From positions 52,209-116,208 of the forward strand of contig NZ_KE386951.1 in NCBI RefSeq assembly GCF_000429785.1: a DNA stretch of 64,000 nucleotides, given 5' to 3'. The DNA comes from Chitinibacter tainanensis DSM 15459 (lineage in GTDB: Bacteria; Pseudomonadota; Gammaproteobacteria; Burkholderiales; Chitinibacteraceae). Positions 18,004 through 28,167 of the stretch are shown piece by piece (the first letter of the stretch is position 1; each line of letters starts with the position of its first letter). Under the pieces are notes generated by a model. The model worked only from the letters and a program-made list of their open reading frames with translations. It did not search any database and had not been told where the DNA came from. Position numbers and translations under genes: made by a program.

Positions 18004-18079
18004 GTGGCTGTAGCTCAGTTGGTAGAGTCCAGGATTGTGATTCCTGTTGTCGTGGGTTCGAGCCCCATCAGCCACCCCA
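18004..18079 (+). tRNA. tRNA-His (GTG)
   Basis: A 76-nt cloverleaf with acceptor stem GTGGCTG/CAGCCAC, anticodon loop TTGTGAT (anticodon GTG), discriminator C and encoded CCA. A G at 18003 supplies the extra G-1 typical of tRNA-His. It is the last gene of the operon. Confidence 0.95.
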
Positions 18080-18084
18080 AAGAT

Positions 18085-18115
18085 AAAAAGCCCAGTCTTC
18101 GGACTGGGCTTTTTT
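18085..18115. terminator. Bidirectional terminator between tRNA-His and cheB
   Basis: AAAAAGCCCAGTC-TTCG-GACTGGGCTTTTT is a near-perfect hairpin with A and T tracts on both sides. It can end the tRNA transcript on the plus strand and the chemosensory operon, which stops at 18149, on the minus strand. Confidence 0.9.
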
Positions 18116-18148
18116 GCGTCTATTAGTTAGCTCTCAAATACTGCCCGG

Positions 18149-19357
18149 CTAATGTACCGCCTGAATCAGCGGCACCACCTGCCCGAGCGCCACCACCTGT
18201 TGCGCTGCGCCAAGGGCAATTCCTTCTTTGGGCATGCCAAATACCACGCAGCTTTCTTCATCTTGCGCATAGGTTTGTGCGCCCGCTTGGCGTAATTCAA
18301 GCAGACCACGCGCGCCATCATCGCCCATGCCGGTCAGCAAAAATGCCACCGCATTGTGCCCGGCCGCAACCGCCGCGGAGCGAAACAGCACATCCACCGA
18401 GGGGCGATGGCGCGTGACCAGCGGGCCATCAATGACTTCTACGTAATATTCATTGCCATTGCGCCGCAATAGCAGATGCTTGCCACCCGGTGCCAATAGC
18501 GCTAAACCGCGTCGCATTCGGTCATTATGCTGTGCTTCGCGCACTTCGATCTGGCTGAGCATATCCAGGCGATCGGCAAAGCTGGCGGTAAACTTTTCAG
18601 GCATATGCTGCACAATCGCCAGCGGCGGGCAGTCTGGCCGCAACTGCGGCAGAATCTGTTCGAGTGCTTGGGTGCCGCCGGTGGAAGTGCCGATCACCAC
18701 GATTTTGGGCGTGGCAGGCACCTGGGCCTTGCTGGCTGGGGCGGGCAGCACCGCATCGGCGGTGAGCTTGGGCGCTACGCGCCGCTCTTGCGCACCACGG
18801 GCCAGCGGGTCATCAAAAGCAGGCATAGGGGTGGCGGGTATTGGCTTGGCGGGCAAGGCAGGATTGATCTGCGGCGGCATACTGGCAGGGCGACGCAAGG
18901 CAGCACTGTCGTGTTCGGGCAAAGGCGGTAAGTTCAACTTTTGCACCTTAGCCTGGGCAGCGGCGCGAATCGCATGCACCAGCTCGGTACTGCTGGCGTG
19001 CATAAAATCGCGAAAACCAATCGCCGGTTTGTTGATCACGCACAGCGCCCCCGAGGCCAGCGCCAACAAGCTGAGCTCCACATTCCGCTCGGTCAGGGCC
19101 GACATCACCACCACCGGCGTGGGTTGCTCGCTCATAATGCGCCGCAAGAACGTAATGCCATCCATACGCGGCATGGCGATATCCAGCAGCAGCACATCGG
19201 GCCACTGCTTTTGCATTTTGTCGTAGGCAAACAGCGGGTCAAAGGCGGCACCAATCACCGTGATATCGGGCTCGCGCTGCAAAATCTCGCGCACCACCTG
19301 CCGCACAATCGCCGAATCATCGACGATCATCACTTTAATCGGCGCCGCCCTGCTCAT
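18149..19357 (-). CDS. cheB: CheB methylesterase, first of two tandem copies (last gene of operon)
   Basis: 402 aa. An N-terminal receiver domain has VDDSAIVRQ, the phospho-acceptor in [12 protein letters not shown] and NKPAIGF. A Pro/Ala linker of about 60 residues (140-210) follows, then the methylesterase domain with the full catalytic set: Ser in GTSTGGT, His in VQHMPEKF and Asp in GMGDDGARG. It removes methyl groups from, or deamidates, chemoreceptors. Its neighbour at 19366 is a second complete CheB 8 bp upstream. Both look catalytically intact, so the pair may serve different receptors or outputs. Confidence 0.94.
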   Translation of the reverse strand: MSRAAPIKVMIVDDSAIVRQVVREILQREPDITVIGAAFDPLFAYDKMQKQWPDVLLLDIAMPRMDGITFLRRIMSEQPTPVVVMSALTERNVELSLLALASGALCVINKPAIGFRDFMHASSTELVHAIRAAAQAKVQKLNLPPLPEHDSAALRRPASMPPQINPALPAKPIPATPMPAFDDPLARGAQERRVAPKLTADAVLPAPASKAQVPATPKIVVIGTSTGGTQALEQILPQLRPDCPPLAIVQHMPEKFTASFADRLDMLSQIEVREAQHNDRMRRGLALLAPGGKHLLLRRNGNEYYVEVIDGPLVTRHRPSVDVLFRSAAVAAGHNAVAFLLTGMGDDGARGLLELRQAGAQTYAQDEESCVVFGMPKEGIALGAAQQVVALGQVVPLIQAVH

Positions 19358-19365
19358 ACTAGCCC

Positions 19366-20472
19366 CTAACCGTAGCGGTAAATCGATTGCGCGATTTGCG
19401 CCAAAGGCATCACCTCAGCTGCGGCCTCCAGCTTAATGGCCTCTTTGGGCATGCCGAATACCACGCAGCTTTTTTCATCTTGCGCGATGGTGTGTGCGCC
19501 GGCTTCGCGCATTTCTTTCAGCCCTTTGGCGCCATCGTCGCCCATGCCGGTCATGATAATACCCAGCGCATTGCGCCCGGCCGATTTAGCGGCGGAGCGA
19601 AACAGCACATCCACCGAGGGGCGATGCCGGCTGACTGGCGGGCCATCAATCACTTCCACATGATAAAACGCGCCGCTGCGCTGAATGGCCAAATGCCGCC
19701 CCCCGGGGGCAATCAGCGCGCGGCCTGGCATAATCCGGTCGCCATTGCTGGCTTCTTTGACTTCAATTTGGCAAATTCCATCCAGCCGGCGGGCAAAGGC
19801 AGCGGTAAATTGTTCGGGCATATGCTGCACAATCGCAATGCCCGGGCTGGTTTTGGGTAACTGGGTCAGCACGAATTCCAAAGCCTGCGTGCCACCGGTG
19901 GAGGTGCCGATGGCCACTATCCGCTCGGTGGTGCGAAACACCTCATGCCCGGTGGGCGCGGCCAAAATCACATCGGCCGCCAGTTTTTCCCGAATCGTGG
20001 GCAAGGCCCCTTTGTCTGCCGTGGCGGTAGTAGGCCTCGTGGCTGGTGCTTCGGGCTGGCGCAAACGATTAACCCGCGCCACCGACGCCGCGCGCACCGC
20101 ATCGATCAGCATTTTGCGGTTTTCTTCCAGAAAACCTTTGACCCCAGCCATGGGCTTGGCAATCACATCCACCGCGCCGGCCGCCAGTGCCTGCATACTG
20201 ATATCGGCGCCTTTCTGGGTCAGCGATGAGCAGATCACAATCGGCGTGGGGCGGGTGGCCATAATGTGTTTTAAAAAGGTAATGCCGTCCATCTTGGGCA
20301 TTTCCACATCCAGCACAATCACATCCGGCCAGCGATGCTGCAGTTTTTCCTGCGCCATGATCGGGTCATGGGCCACATCGATAATCTGGATATCCCCCGC
20401 GCTACTGAGTTGTTGCCCCAATACCTGCCGTACCACGGCAGAATCATCTACCAGCATTACTTTGATGGTCAT
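19366..20472 (-). CDS. cheB: CheB methylesterase, second tandem copy
   Basis: 368 aa. The receiver domain carries [22 protein letters not shown] and [11 protein letters not shown]. The methylesterase domain has Ser in [10 protein letters not shown], His in VQHMPEQF and Asp in GMGDDGAKG. It is a canonical CheB, with a shorter linker than the copy at 18149-19357 and clear homology along its whole length. It lies 20 bp after cheR. The pair probably arose by duplication, but divergence in the receiver and linker suggests it is old. Confidence 0.95.
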   Translation of the reverse strand: MTIKVMLVDDSAVVRQVLGQQLSSAGDIQIIDVAHDPIMAQEKLQHRWPDVIVLDVEMPKMDGITFLKHIMATRPTPIVICSSLTQKGADISMQALAAGAVDVIAKPMAGVKGFLEENRKMLIDAVRAASVARVNRLRQPEAPATRPTTATADKGALPTIREKLAADVILAAPTGHEVFRTTERIVAIGTSTGGTQALEFVLTQLPKTSPGIAIVQHMPEQFTAAFARRLDGICQIEVKEASNGDRIMPGRALIAPGGRHLAIQRSGAFYHVEVIDGPPVSRHRPSVDVLFRSAAKSAGRNALGIIMTGMGDDGAKGLKEMREAGAHTIAQDEKSCVVFGMPKEAIKLEAAAEVMPLAQIAQSIYRYG

Positions 20473-20492
20473 GGCGCCCCCTGGCCCCTTGG

Positions 20493-21299
20493 CTACGCCC
20501 GCTTGCGATAAATGCCGGCCTGCACCAGATCTAATGGCAGCTGAAACCCGGTTAGGCTTTCCGAATGGCTCACCAGCAAATAACCGCCGGGGTACAAGGC
20601 ATCGATGCAGCGAAGCAGAACTTTGTTTTTAGTCTCGATATCAAAATAGATCAGCACATTGCGCAAAAAAATCACATCAAAGTGACCTAGGTCGGGTAAA
20701 GATTCGTTTAAATTCACCAGCCGAAAATCCACCCGTTTGCGCAGCGCCGGCATGATGCGCAAGGTGTGTAACTGCGCCCCCTGCCCTTTTAAACAAAAAT
20801 CACGCAGATAGGCCGGCGGAATCCCTTCGCAGCGGCTCATCGGGTAATGGCCTTGTTGCGCTTTGGCCAGCACCAGCTGGCTAATATCACTGCCCAGCAA
20901 ATACCAAGTACCCTGCAAACCTAAAAAGTCGCTGAGCATCATGGCAATGCTCCAGACTTCTTCCCCGGATGACGATGCGGCGCTCCATACCCGCAAGGCG
21001 CGGCCTACCGCCTGCGGTGAAAGCAAATAATGCTTAAACCATTGAAAATGCTTGGGTTCACGAAAGAAATACGTTTCATGCGTGGTGAGTAAATCGAGCG
21101 CCAATTGGCGCTCGGCTTCCTCGCTGCTGGCGAGCAGCACACGAAAATAGGCTTCAAAGGTATCAATATTGCGCGCCTGCAGCCGCTTGATCAGCCGCTG
21201 ATGCACCAGCGTTTTTTTTACCTCGGTGAGGTTCACGCCGGTGCGTTCGCGCAGCCATTGCTGGTAGCGCACAAAAGTAGCGTCGGTTAGCACAGGCAT
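20493..21299 (-). CDS. cheR: CheR chemoreceptor methyltransferase
   Basis: 268 aa. An N-terminal helical domain ([13 protein letters not shown]...[13 protein letters not shown]) precedes a SAM-binding domain with [32 protein letters not shown], and [13 protein letters not shown]. It methylates glutamates of chemoreceptors using S-adenosylmethionine. The nearby receptor at 21900 ends in EFTRF, which fits the CheR tethering pentapeptide pattern x-[HFYW]-x-x-[HFYW]. Confidence 0.96.
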   Translation of the reverse strand: MPVLTDATFVRYQQWLRERTGVNLTEVKKTLVHQRLIKRLQARNIDTFEAYFRVLLASSEEAERQLALDLLTTHETYFFREPKHFQWFKHYLLSPQAVGRALRVWSAASSSGEEVWSIAMMLSDFLGLQGTWYLLGSDISQLVLAKAQQGHYPMSRCEGIPPAYLRDFCLKGQGAQLHTLRIMPALRKRVDFRLVNLNESLPDLGHFDVIFLRNVLIYFDIETKNKVLLRCIDALYPGGYLLVSHSESLTGFQLPLDLVQAGIYRKRA

Positions 21300-21314
21300 G
21301 GGCAGCAGGCTCGC

Positions 21315-21887
21315 TTAATGGCTCACATGCTCCTCGGCAGCGGACTCGGCCACGTCCAGCGCGGTTTCGTCCAGCATGGCCAACTGTGCCATTTCCTCAA
21401 CCGACAAGGCGCGGCTTAAATCCAGCAGTACCACAAAGCGATTTTGCACCTTGGCCATGCCGGCAATGAAATCCGAACGGATGTGATTGCCAAACTGCGG
21501 AGCAGGCACAATATCGCCATCGGCAATCGCCAGCACTTCGTGCACCGCATCCACCAGCACCCCAAAATACTGTTGCTGATCATCGTGTTCAATCTCGATG
21601 ATCACCACGCAAGTGCGGCGACGCACCGTGGTTTCCCCTTTGCCAAAGCGCAGCGACAAATCAATCACCGGCACCACCGCACCGCGCAGATTCATCACCC
21701 CGCGCACAAAATCCGGCATCATCGGCACTTGCGTCATTGGCATGTATTCGAGGATTTCCTTGATCGCCAGAATTCCGATCGCGAAAGTCTCGCCGCAAAG
21801 CTGAAAAGTCAGATACTGCGAGAGATCAAGGTGCGCTTCCTCCTGCTGGACGCGCTCCTTGCTGGTTTTTAAGGCTAAAGCTCCCAT
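21315..21887 (-). CDS. cheW: CheW coupling protein
   Basis: 190 aa. A CheW domain from about residue 22 (YLTFQLCGETFAIGILAIKEILEYMPMTQVP...GVMNLRGAVVPVIDLSLRFG) links receptors to CheA. The N- and C-terminal extensions make it somewhat longer than the 160-170 aa of enteric CheW. GAGGTG precedes the start. It lies between the receptor and cheR genes of the operon. Confidence 0.95.
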   Translation of the reverse strand: MGALALKTSKERVQQEEAHLDLSQYLTFQLCGETFAIGILAIKEILEYMPMTQVPMMPDFVRGVMNLRGAVVPVIDLSLRFGKGETTVRRRTCVVIIEIEHDDQQQYFGVLVDAVHEVLAIADGDIVPAPQFGNHIRSDFIAGMAKVQNRFVVLLDLSRALSVEEMAQLAMLDETALDVAESAAEEHVSH

Positions 21888-21899
21888 GACACACCTCGC

Positions 21900-23549
21900 T
21901 TAGAAACGGGTGAATTCGGCGTCATCCAGCTCGCCACCTGATTTGGCGCCATAGCTATGCGCTTTGCCACCGCCCTGCCCGCTGCTGGCTTTGCGGCCAG
22001 CTCCACCGCGGCGGCGCCCGCTATTGCCGCTCTCATCGAGCTTGAAGAAGGACACCAGCTCTTGCAGGTTTTCCGCCTGGCTGCTCAGCTCTTCCGCCGT
22101 TGAGGCCAGCTCTTCGCTCGAGGCCGAATTTTGCTGGGTGGTCAGATTACTTTGCTGCACTGAGGCATTCACTTGATTCACGCCGCTAGCTTGCTCGGCC
22201 GCGGCAGCGGCAATTTCCTGCACCAGATCTGCCGTTTTGGTGCTGGAGCTGACCATTTCTTCCAGCAATTCGCCGGCGCGCTCGGCCAGCTTCACACTGC
22301 TGCTGGCCACTTCACCAATATCCTGCGCGGCCACCTGGCTGCGCTCGGCCAGCTTGCGCACTTCTGCGGCCACCACCGCAAAGCCCTTACCCTGCTCACC
22401 GGCTCGCGCCGCTTCAATCGCGGCATTCAGGGCCAGCAGATTGGTCTGGTAGGCAATATCGTCAATGATGCTGATTTTTTCGGCGATCTGGCGCATTGCC
22501 GCCACGGTTTGCCGCACGGTATCGCCGCCATCGGTGGCTTCACGCGCCGCTTTGCTGGCAATGCCTTCGGTGATGCGGGCGTTTTCACTGGTTTGGCTAA
22601 TCGATGAGGAGATTTCTTCCACCGAAGCCGAGGTTTCTTCGATGCTCGCGGCAGATTCGGCAGCGGTTTGCGCCAGCGATTGCGAGGTGGAGGTGAGCTG
22701 AATCGCGGCGGACGAAACATTATCAGCATTGGCCTTGATGTCACCCATCAGCGAGCGCAGCTTATCGATGGTATTCGAAATCGAGGCGGCCAAACTGGTG
22801 GTGTCGCCCGGGCGCAGCGTGATATTCACCAAAAGATTACCGGCGGCCACTTCGCGCATCACATCACCCACATAGTGCGGCTCGCCACCCAAGACGCGGT
22901 TGAAGCTGCGCACCAGGAAGAACACCACACCGCAGGCCACCAAGATCGCAATCGCAGCCACCACCAGCAATTGGAACAAAGCGGTTTCGTAGCTGTGCAT
23001 CGCATGCTCGGATTCATCTTTATTCTGCTTCACTTCGAGCTCGGCCAGTTTTTGCACAACATCAATTAATTTAGCGTTGGCGGGTACGGCTTTGGCGAGC
23101 ATGTATTCTTGCGCTTTTTCAGCCTCATTGTTGGCCCCCAGCCGCGCAACTTCGTCCGAGGCAGCCCTCGCTTCGGGGAGGGCGGATTCGATTTGCGCAG
23201 CCAAATTGCGCTCTTCTTCCGAGCTTGATTTGCCCATCAGCTCTTTAAATTTACTTTGCTGCGTTTCAAACCGCGTTTTAGCCACTTGATAAGCTGCGGC
23301 GGCCTTATCGATCAGATCTTTGTCGGACACAATCACCAGCGTCCGGGTCTGGACCCGAGTTTCCTGCAAGGCGGTCAGCATTTCGTAGGCGCTGAGCATC
23401 TTGGCGTTATTCACCTCGGTGATCATGCGGATGTTTTCATTGAGCTTGAGATAGCCGGCAATCGCCACCACCACCAGCAGTACCATCAGGGCCAAGACAC
23501 CACCAAAACCAAGCAACAAGCGGGTTGCTACCGTCATTTGCTTATTCAT
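21900..23549 (-). CDS. Methyl-accepting chemotaxis protein (transmembrane, 4HB-type sensor)
   Basis: 549 aa. TM1 lies at about residues 11-32. A periplasmic four-helix-bundle sensor of about 155 residues contains [28 protein letters not shown]2 is at about 192-213 and is followed by a HAMP and a signalling domain with the tip [25 protein letters not shown] Gly/Arg/Ser-rich tail ([21 protein letters not shown]) ends in EFTRF, matching the CheR/CheB docking pattern. The ligand is not predictable; 4HB domains sense small molecules or protein partners. Confidence 0.94.
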   Translation of the reverse strand: MNKQMTVATRLLLGFGGVLALMVLLVVVAIAGYLKLNENIRMITEVNNAKMLSAYEMLTALQETRVQTRTLVIVSDKDLIDKAAAAYQVAKTRFETQQSKFKELMGKSSSEEERNLAAQIESALPEARAASDEVARLGANNEAEKAQEYMLAKAVPANAKLIDVVQKLAELEVKQNKDESEHAMHSYETALFQLLVVAAIAILVACGVVFFLVRSFNRVLGGEPHYVGDVMREVAAGNLLVNITLRPGDTTSLAASISNTIDKLRSLMGDIKANADNVSSAAIQLTSTSQSLAQTAAESAASIEETSASVEEISSSISQTSENARITEGIASKAAREATDGGDTVRQTVAAMRQIAEKISIIDDIAYQTNLLALNAAIEAARAGEQGKGFAVVAAEVRKLAERSQVAAQDIGEVASSSVKLAERAGELLEEMVSSSTKTADLVQEIAAAAAEQASGVNQVNASVQQSNLTTQQNSASSEELASTAEELSSQAENLQELVSFFKLDESGNSGRRRGGAGRKASSGQGGGKAHSYGAKSGGELDDAEFTRF

Positions 23550-23630
23550 TTTGCACTCTCCGTACTCAGGATGGGTATCTACCTCAACCCTAATGTTTAT
23601 AATGCTTTCACACCTATACCCAACAAAAAA

Positions 23631-25787
23631 TCAATGTAACTGCGCCCGGCCTTGTTCGGTTTGCCCGGCAAAATCGGCGACTTCTTTTTGCTTGGCAAAC
23701 TCAATCAGCGCTGGCACATCCAGAATCAGCGCCACCTCACCCGAGCCTAAAATGGTTGAGCCGCTAATCGCCCGCAGATGGCTAAACAGCTGCCCCAGCG
23801 GTTTGATTACGGTTTGAAATTCGCCCAACAGGTTATCCACCAGCAGGCCGGCTTTGCTCTCGCCGTAATTGACCACCACCACGTTTTGCCGCTTGCCCGG
23901 TGGCTCGCCCAGCTCAAGAAACTCCGACAGATTAAGCACCGGCAGCACCTCGCCGCGTAGATTCAGATGCGAGTGCGTGCCGTCAGATTTCAGATCGTCC
24001 GGCACCTCGATGCACTCCACCACCACTTCCAGCGGAATGACGAAGGTTGATTTACCAATCTGCACCAAAAAGCCATCAATAATCGCCAGCGTGAGCGGCA
24101 GGCGGATGCGGAAATTGGTGCCCTCGCCCACAGCCGAGTCGATATCAATCGTGCCGCGCAGGGCTTCCAGGCCGCGCTTGACCACATCCATCCCCACCCC
24201 ACGGCCAGAGATATTGCTGATCTGCTCGGCAGTGGAAAAACCGGGCTCGAAAATCAGTTTGTAGATTTCGTTATCGCTGAGCATGGCGTCGGCACTAATC
24301 AGCCCGTTGGCCACCGCTTTGGCGACGATTTTGTCTTTGCGCAGGCCGCCGCCATCGTCGGCCACTTCGATCACGATGCTGCCCGATTCGTGATAGGCAT
24401 TGAGCCAAACATTGCCGGTGGCCGACTTGCCGGCCGCCAGCCGGGTTTCCACCGACTCGATGCCGTGATCAATGGCATTGCGCACAATATGCATCAGCGG
24501 ATCGCCGAGTTTTTCGACCATGGATTTATCCAGCTCGGTTTCCGCGCCACTGATATGCAGCTCGATCGATTTACCCAGCTCCTTCGATACATCGCGCACC
24601 ACGCGAGGAAAGCGGCTAAAAATCTCACCAATCTGCACCATGCGCATCGAGAGCGTGCCGGCACGGATCTGCTCAATCAGCGTGGCGATGGTGGCGGTGG
24701 ATTCGATCTGGGCGCTTTGGCCCGAGCGGCGGGCGATGAGGTTGGCGGCGGCGCCGGCGATGACCAGCTCGCCAATCAGATTGATCAGATTATCCAGTTT
24801 GCTGGCTTCCACCTTGATAAAGCGGGTTTCGGTGGTTTTGGTTTCTTTGTGTTCGGTTTTGCGGGCCACCGCGCCACTGGCCTGTTTAGCCGCCTGAGCA
24901 AACTGTAGATTGCTCGCCAGAGGCGCCACCGCCTCAACAGCCGCCGCCTCGGTCACGACTTCGGCCTCGGCCTCGATAACTACCCCGAGCTGCTGCCAGG
25001 CCGCGGCCACCGCTTGCTGCTCGGCCTCATCCTGCCCCTGGGTGACGGTGGCCAGATAGCGACCCGCCGTCGCCAGCGGGAAAATGTGAATCTGGCTACT
25101 TTCCCGCACAAACTCGAACACATCATTGAGTTTGGCCAGCGGCATGGCGCTGTGATACACCAGCTCAAAGCGCAAATAACATTGCTCAGGATCGAACGCA
25201 TCGCCGCCAGGGAGCTGGGTGCTAATGGTTTGCAAACCGCCCAGCTCGCCACTTTCGGCCAGATAGCGCACAAACGAGAGCGGATCCATACCATCGGCCA
25301 GCACTTCACGGCCAAAGCGCAAGGAAATCAGCCAGCTTTGCTCGGCCGCCGCTGGCGCTTCGGTGGCGCTGGCGGCCAGTGGGCTGATATCGCCGCTGGT
25401 TTGCTGCCGGAAATAAGCTTTGAGCTCATCAATCAGCGGTGGCGCGGCCATGCTGGCGAGCACATCGGGGTGATCCAGCTCTTGCAGCATGGCTTTTACG
25501 TGATCGTGGCAGCGTAGCAGCAAGGTATTGAGCTCATCATCAAAGCTAAGCTCTCCCGCGCGCAAGGCATCCAGAACGTTTTCGGCTTCGTGGGTAAAGC
25601 GCACAATCGCATCGAGGCCAAATAAGCCCGATGAGCCTTTGATGGTATGCATCGCGCGAAACATGGCATTGAGCTGTTCGCTATCGGGCTGCTGGCCCTG
25701 CACATCCATCAAAATGCTCTCCATTGCGGCGAGCAATTCGTGGGCTTCATCCAGAAACGCCGGCAAGGCGCTGTCGTATTCACTCAT
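23631..25787 (-). CDS. cheA: CheA chemotaxis histidine kinase
   Basis: 718 aa. The N-terminal HPt domain has the phospho-histidine in RAMHTIKGSSGLFG (His47). A P2-like segment and a low-complexity linker follow, then the dimerisation domain (IKVEASKLDNLINLIGELVI), the ATPase domain with HIVRNAIDHGIE, VADDGGGL, GFSTAEQISNISGRGVGMDVVK, and a C-terminal CheW-like domain. GAAGGAG precedes the start. Its start overlaps the STAS gene stop by 8 bp, so the two proteins are translationally coupled. It phosphorylates CheY and both CheB. Confidence 0.96.
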   Translation of the reverse strand: MSEYDSALPAFLDEAHELLAAMESILMDVQGQQPDSEQLNAMFRAMHTIKGSSGLFGLDAIVRFTHEAENVLDALRAGELSFDDELNTLLLRCHDHVKAMLQELDHPDVLASMAAPPLIDELKAYFRQQTSGDISPLAASATEAPAAAEQSWLISLRFGREVLADGMDPLSFVRYLAESGELGGLQTISTQLPGGDAFDPEQCYLRFELVYHSAMPLAKLNDVFEFVRESSQIHIFPLATAGRYLATVTQGQDEAEQQAVAAAWQQLGVVIEAEAEVVTEAAAVEAVAPLASNLQFAQAAKQASGAVARKTEHKETKTTETRFIKVEASKLDNLINLIGELVIAGAAANLIARRSGQSAQIESTATIATLIEQIRAGTLSMRMVQIGEIFSRFPRVVRDVSKELGKSIELHISGAETELDKSMVEKLGDPLMHIVRNAIDHGIESVETRLAAGKSATGNVWLNAYHESGSIVIEVADDGGGLRKDKIVAKAVANGLISADAMLSDNEIYKLIFEPGFSTAEQISNISGRGVGMDVVKRGLEALRGTIDIDSAVGEGTNFRIRLPLTLAIIDGFLVQIGKSTFVIPLEVVVECIEVPDDLKSDGTHSHLNLRGEVLPVLNLSEFLELGEPPGKRQNVVVVNYGESKAGLLVDNLLGEFQTVIKPLGQLFSHLRAISGSTILGSGEVALILDVPALIEFAKQKEVADFAGQTEQGRAQLH

Positions 25788-26070
25788 GGCCGGCTCCTTC
25801 GGACTGCAAAATTGCGCTTAAACCCAGCACCGCCAGCACTTCGGCCAGCACCGCCGAGGGCTCACCCATGGTGAGTGGCCGCCCCAGCCGTTTGGCCTCG
25901 GGCACCAGCCACAGCAAGATCTGCACCAGTGAAGAATCCACCTCGGTAACACCGGCGAGCTCCAGCTGCAGGGGCTCGTTGTGCTCATGCAGGGCTTGCC
26001 AGAGCTGGGTGTGGGTTTGCCGGGCCTGATAAATGGTTTGCTCACCGAGCAATTGAATGGTGTGTGTCAT
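25780..26070 (-). CDS. STAS-domain protein in chemosensory operon
   Basis: 96 aa, a single STAS domain: LELAGVTEVDSSLVQILLWLVPEAKRLGRPL, with a serine pair in the DSS motif where anti-sigma-factor antagonists are phosphorylated. Such proteins are found beside cheA in several non-enteric chemosensory operons. Their role is not well defined; they may act in protein switching like SpoIIAA or MlaB. The 8-bp overlap with cheA implies a near-stoichiometric relation. Confidence 0.85.
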   Translation of the reverse strand: MTHTIQLLGEQTIYQARQTHTQLWQALHEHNEPLQLELAGVTEVDSSLVQILLWLVPEAKRLGRPLTMGEPSAVLAEVLAVLGLSAILQSEGAGHE

Positions 26071-26082
26071 GCAGCACCCCGC

Positions 26083-26451
26083 TTAGGGCAAGACCAGCTT
26101 GGAAATCGCATCCAGCAGAATCGGCGGCTGAAATGGTTTTACCACCCAGGCCTTGGCGCCAGCGGCCTTGCCGGCGGCTTTTTTGGATTCGTCGGCTTCG
26201 GTGGTCAGCATAATCACCGGGGTGAATTTATAGGCTGGCATTTGCTTCACCTGCGTCACGAAGGCAATGCCATCCATATTCGGCATATTCACATCCGAAA
26301 CGATCAGATTCACTTTTTGGCCGGTGAGCTTGCTGAGCGCATCTTTGCCATCGCACGCCTCGAGCACGTCATACCCTGCGCCCTTGAGGGCAATGCCGAC
26401 CACGGTACGCAGACTGGCCGAGTCATCAACGATCATGATTAATTTAGACAT
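26083..26451 (-). CDS. cheY: CheY-type response regulator
   Basis: 122 aa, receiver domain only. It shows the acidic pair IVDDSASLR (Asp9/Asp10), the phospho-acceptor in VSDVNMPNMDG (Asp53), a threonine in VIMLTTEA and the lysine in WVVKPFQP. As the sole CheY of the operon it is the likely output, towards the flagellar motor or another effector. No CheZ or other phosphatase gene is seen here. Confidence 0.94.
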   Translation of the reverse strand: MSKLIMIVDDSASLRTVVGIALKGAGYDVLEACDGKDALSKLTGQKVNLIVSDVNMPNMDGIAFVTQVKQMPAYKFTPVIMLTTEADESKKAAGKAAGAKAWVVKPFQPPILLDAISKLVLP

Positions 26452-26460
26452 TGCCGCTCC

Positions 26461-27591
26461 TCAGAAAAAATCGACTGAAGTTGTAGGGGTATTGCTCGCA
26501 GAGCCAGATCGGCCGTGGTGTAGCGCCTTTTGCTCTAGGGTGGTATAGGTGCGTTCCAGCTCGCTCAGCCACAGCTGGCGATCAGGAAGCTGCCATTGTT
26601 CCTGGGTGAGATCGGCGTCGTGCAAGGCTTGCTGCAGCTTATGGATATCGCCCACCACATGGCTTTGAATCTGCCCCACCCGATCTTGAAACTGCAGATT
26701 AACCAGTACTTCATCGACTTCGTGGCTGATCTGCCGGTTTTGGTGTTCCAGCTCTTGCAGGTTGTCGTTCAAAGCCTGGGTAGCGGCATGAAATTCGCCG
26801 ATCACGCCCTGAATCACCTGCTCGGCCGACTGGATAATGCTTTGCTCTTCGCTTGAAAGCTCGCTGGTTAGGGTCAGGGTTTGGGCCATGGCCTGATTGA
26901 TCAGATCGATTTTCTCGGTGATGTGTTTACCGGTGTCGCCAGACAGATTGGAGAGCTTGCGCACTTCATCGGCCACCACCGCAAAGCCCCGGCCCATTTC
27001 CCCGGCGCGGGCGGCTTCAATGGCCGCATTGAGCGCTAGCAAATTGGTTTGATTGGCAATCGCGCTGACCGAAGTCCCCATTTGCTTGAGTTCGGCGGTA
27101 AAACTAGCCAGCCCGCGAATCTCATCCAGCATGGTTTGCCGGCTTTCCACTGCGCGGTGCAGCGCTTCCAAAATCTGGCTAAGTTGCGTTTCCGAGCGGC
27201 TAATCATGCCGGGCAGATCGCTTTGGCTACCGCCACTGGTGAGCGCCAGCGCGGCATTGAGCTGCTGATTAATCCCGACAAAGCGGTTGGCCAGGTTGCC
27301 GATGGCTTGTTCAGTCTGCTCGCGGGCCACATCCAGATTACGCGCCCAGATCGGCAACACCCCCAGCAAGAGCTCGCGCGCCTGCTGGGCAAACTGACCT
27401 AACCGTGTGGTGGCATGATCGCTCTGAGGCTGCGCGTCTGAATTTGGTGTGGGGCTGGGGGCGCTGTGCCACGCAAGTGTGGCCGTTGCCGCTATGCACA
27501 ATAATCCGGCCCACCAACTGGCATTGCCCAGCCATAACAGCAGCACTTGGACAATGAGAATAATGGCTGTGAGAGCGATCCTGGGTGGCAT
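26461..27591 (-). CDS. MCP-like signalling protein without a periplasmic sensor domain
   Basis: 376 aa. Two closely spaced hydrophobic helices at about residues 4-44 form a membrane hairpin with no real periplasmic domain. A cytoplasmic region of about 330 residues follows with the MCP tip [32 protein letters not shown] and a distal segment [18 protein letters not shown] seen in a subset of receptors. It probably senses a cytoplasmic or membrane cue. The ATG at 27591 has AGGGAGGAG directly upstream; the longer frame would need a GTG at 27627 without such a site. It is first in the nine-gene che operon. Confidence 0.88.
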   Translation of the reverse strand: MPPRIALTAIILIVQVLLLWLGNASWWAGLLCIAATATLAWHSAPSPTPNSDAQPQSDHATTRLGQFAQQARELLLGVLPIWARNLDVAREQTEQAIGNLANRFVGINQQLNAALALTSGGSQSDLPGMISRSETQLSQILEALHRAVESRQTMLDEIRGLASFTAELKQMGTSVSAIANQTNLLALNAAIEAARAGEMGRGFAVVADEVRKLSNLSGDTGKHITEKIDLINQAMAQTLTLTSELSSEEQSIIQSAEQVIQGVIGEFHAATQALNDNLQELEHQNRQISHEVDEVLVNLQFQDRVGQIQSHVVGDIHKLQQALHDADLTQEQWQLPDRQLWLSELERTYTTLEQKALHHGRSGSASNTPTTSVDFF

Positions 27592-27713
27592 CTCGCTCCT
27601 CCCTGCGGGTTGGTTGTTTTCAACCACCGTTCTAGCAGAGCAGTTTTGCGCTTGCCGAGATGCAAATGGGAGCGATTCTTACGCAAAAAGGAAGACAAAA
27701 AGGGATAAAGTCG

Positions 27714-27744
27714 CTGTCAGCAAGGCTTTGCGCCATGCTGACAG
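27714..27744. other. Perfect 9-bp inverted repeat upstream of the che operon
   Basis: CTGTCAGCA and TGCTGACAG are separated by 13 bp, about 120 bp before the first che gene and 78 bp after the small gene at 27822-28034. On the minus strand it is followed five bases later by ACTTTATCCCTTTTT, so it may be a weak terminator for the small gene. It could also be an operator for the operon. Confidence 0.4.
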
Positions 27745-27821
27745 TGCCGCGCAAGCCCTGCTTGGGCTCGGTTTAGGGGCTACTTTACTGCTCAGTAGCC
27801 GACAAACGGCAGGGCAATTAC

Positions 27822-28034
27822 TTACAGAGTGTCGTCTTGGCGAGAATCGGCTAGGGCGTAGTAAAACTGCCCGTGCTGGATGGTGGCTTCCAGAAAGCGG
27901 CGCCCGTAGCCGACTTCACGCCCGGCTTGCCGGTCTAGCTCGCCCAGCGCCAACACCCAGTCGGCGCCATCGGGATATTCGGCGACCAGCAGGGTGAGTT
28001 CCAGCCAGTCTTCCAGCGAATTGGTGTATGCCAT
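27822..28034 (-). CDS. Small hypothetical protein, 70 aa
   Basis: I do not recognise a family. The protein is acidic and aromatic-rich (LEDWLELTLLVAEYPDGADWVLALGELDR...GRRFLEATIQHGQFYYALAD), without signal peptide or membrane helix. Support for coding is a GGAGG ribosome-binding site nine bases before the ATG and protein-like composition. It stands alone between rnhA and the che operon, both on the same strand. Confidence 0.6.
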   Translation of the reverse strand: MAYTNSLEDWLELTLLVAEYPDGADWVLALGELDRQAGREVGYGRRFLEATIQHGQFYYALADSRQDDTL

Positions 28035-28167
28035 TTGCCGTGCCTCCGCTTAGCCGCCGGTGTTGCCGTGCAGCAATCAACCGCTGATTCAATTCGAGTA
28101 TACGGGCAGGTGCGGGCCGAAAAATGAAGAATTGGTGACGGTGAAATGGCGGGGGCGTGGGCGGGGG

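Noticed and set aside
27719-27742. Possible sigma-54 promoter (TGGCGC...TTGC) on the minus strand upstream of the che operon
   Set aside because: The distance between the GG and GC elements is one base too long, and the sequence is part of a perfect inverted repeat that explains the match.
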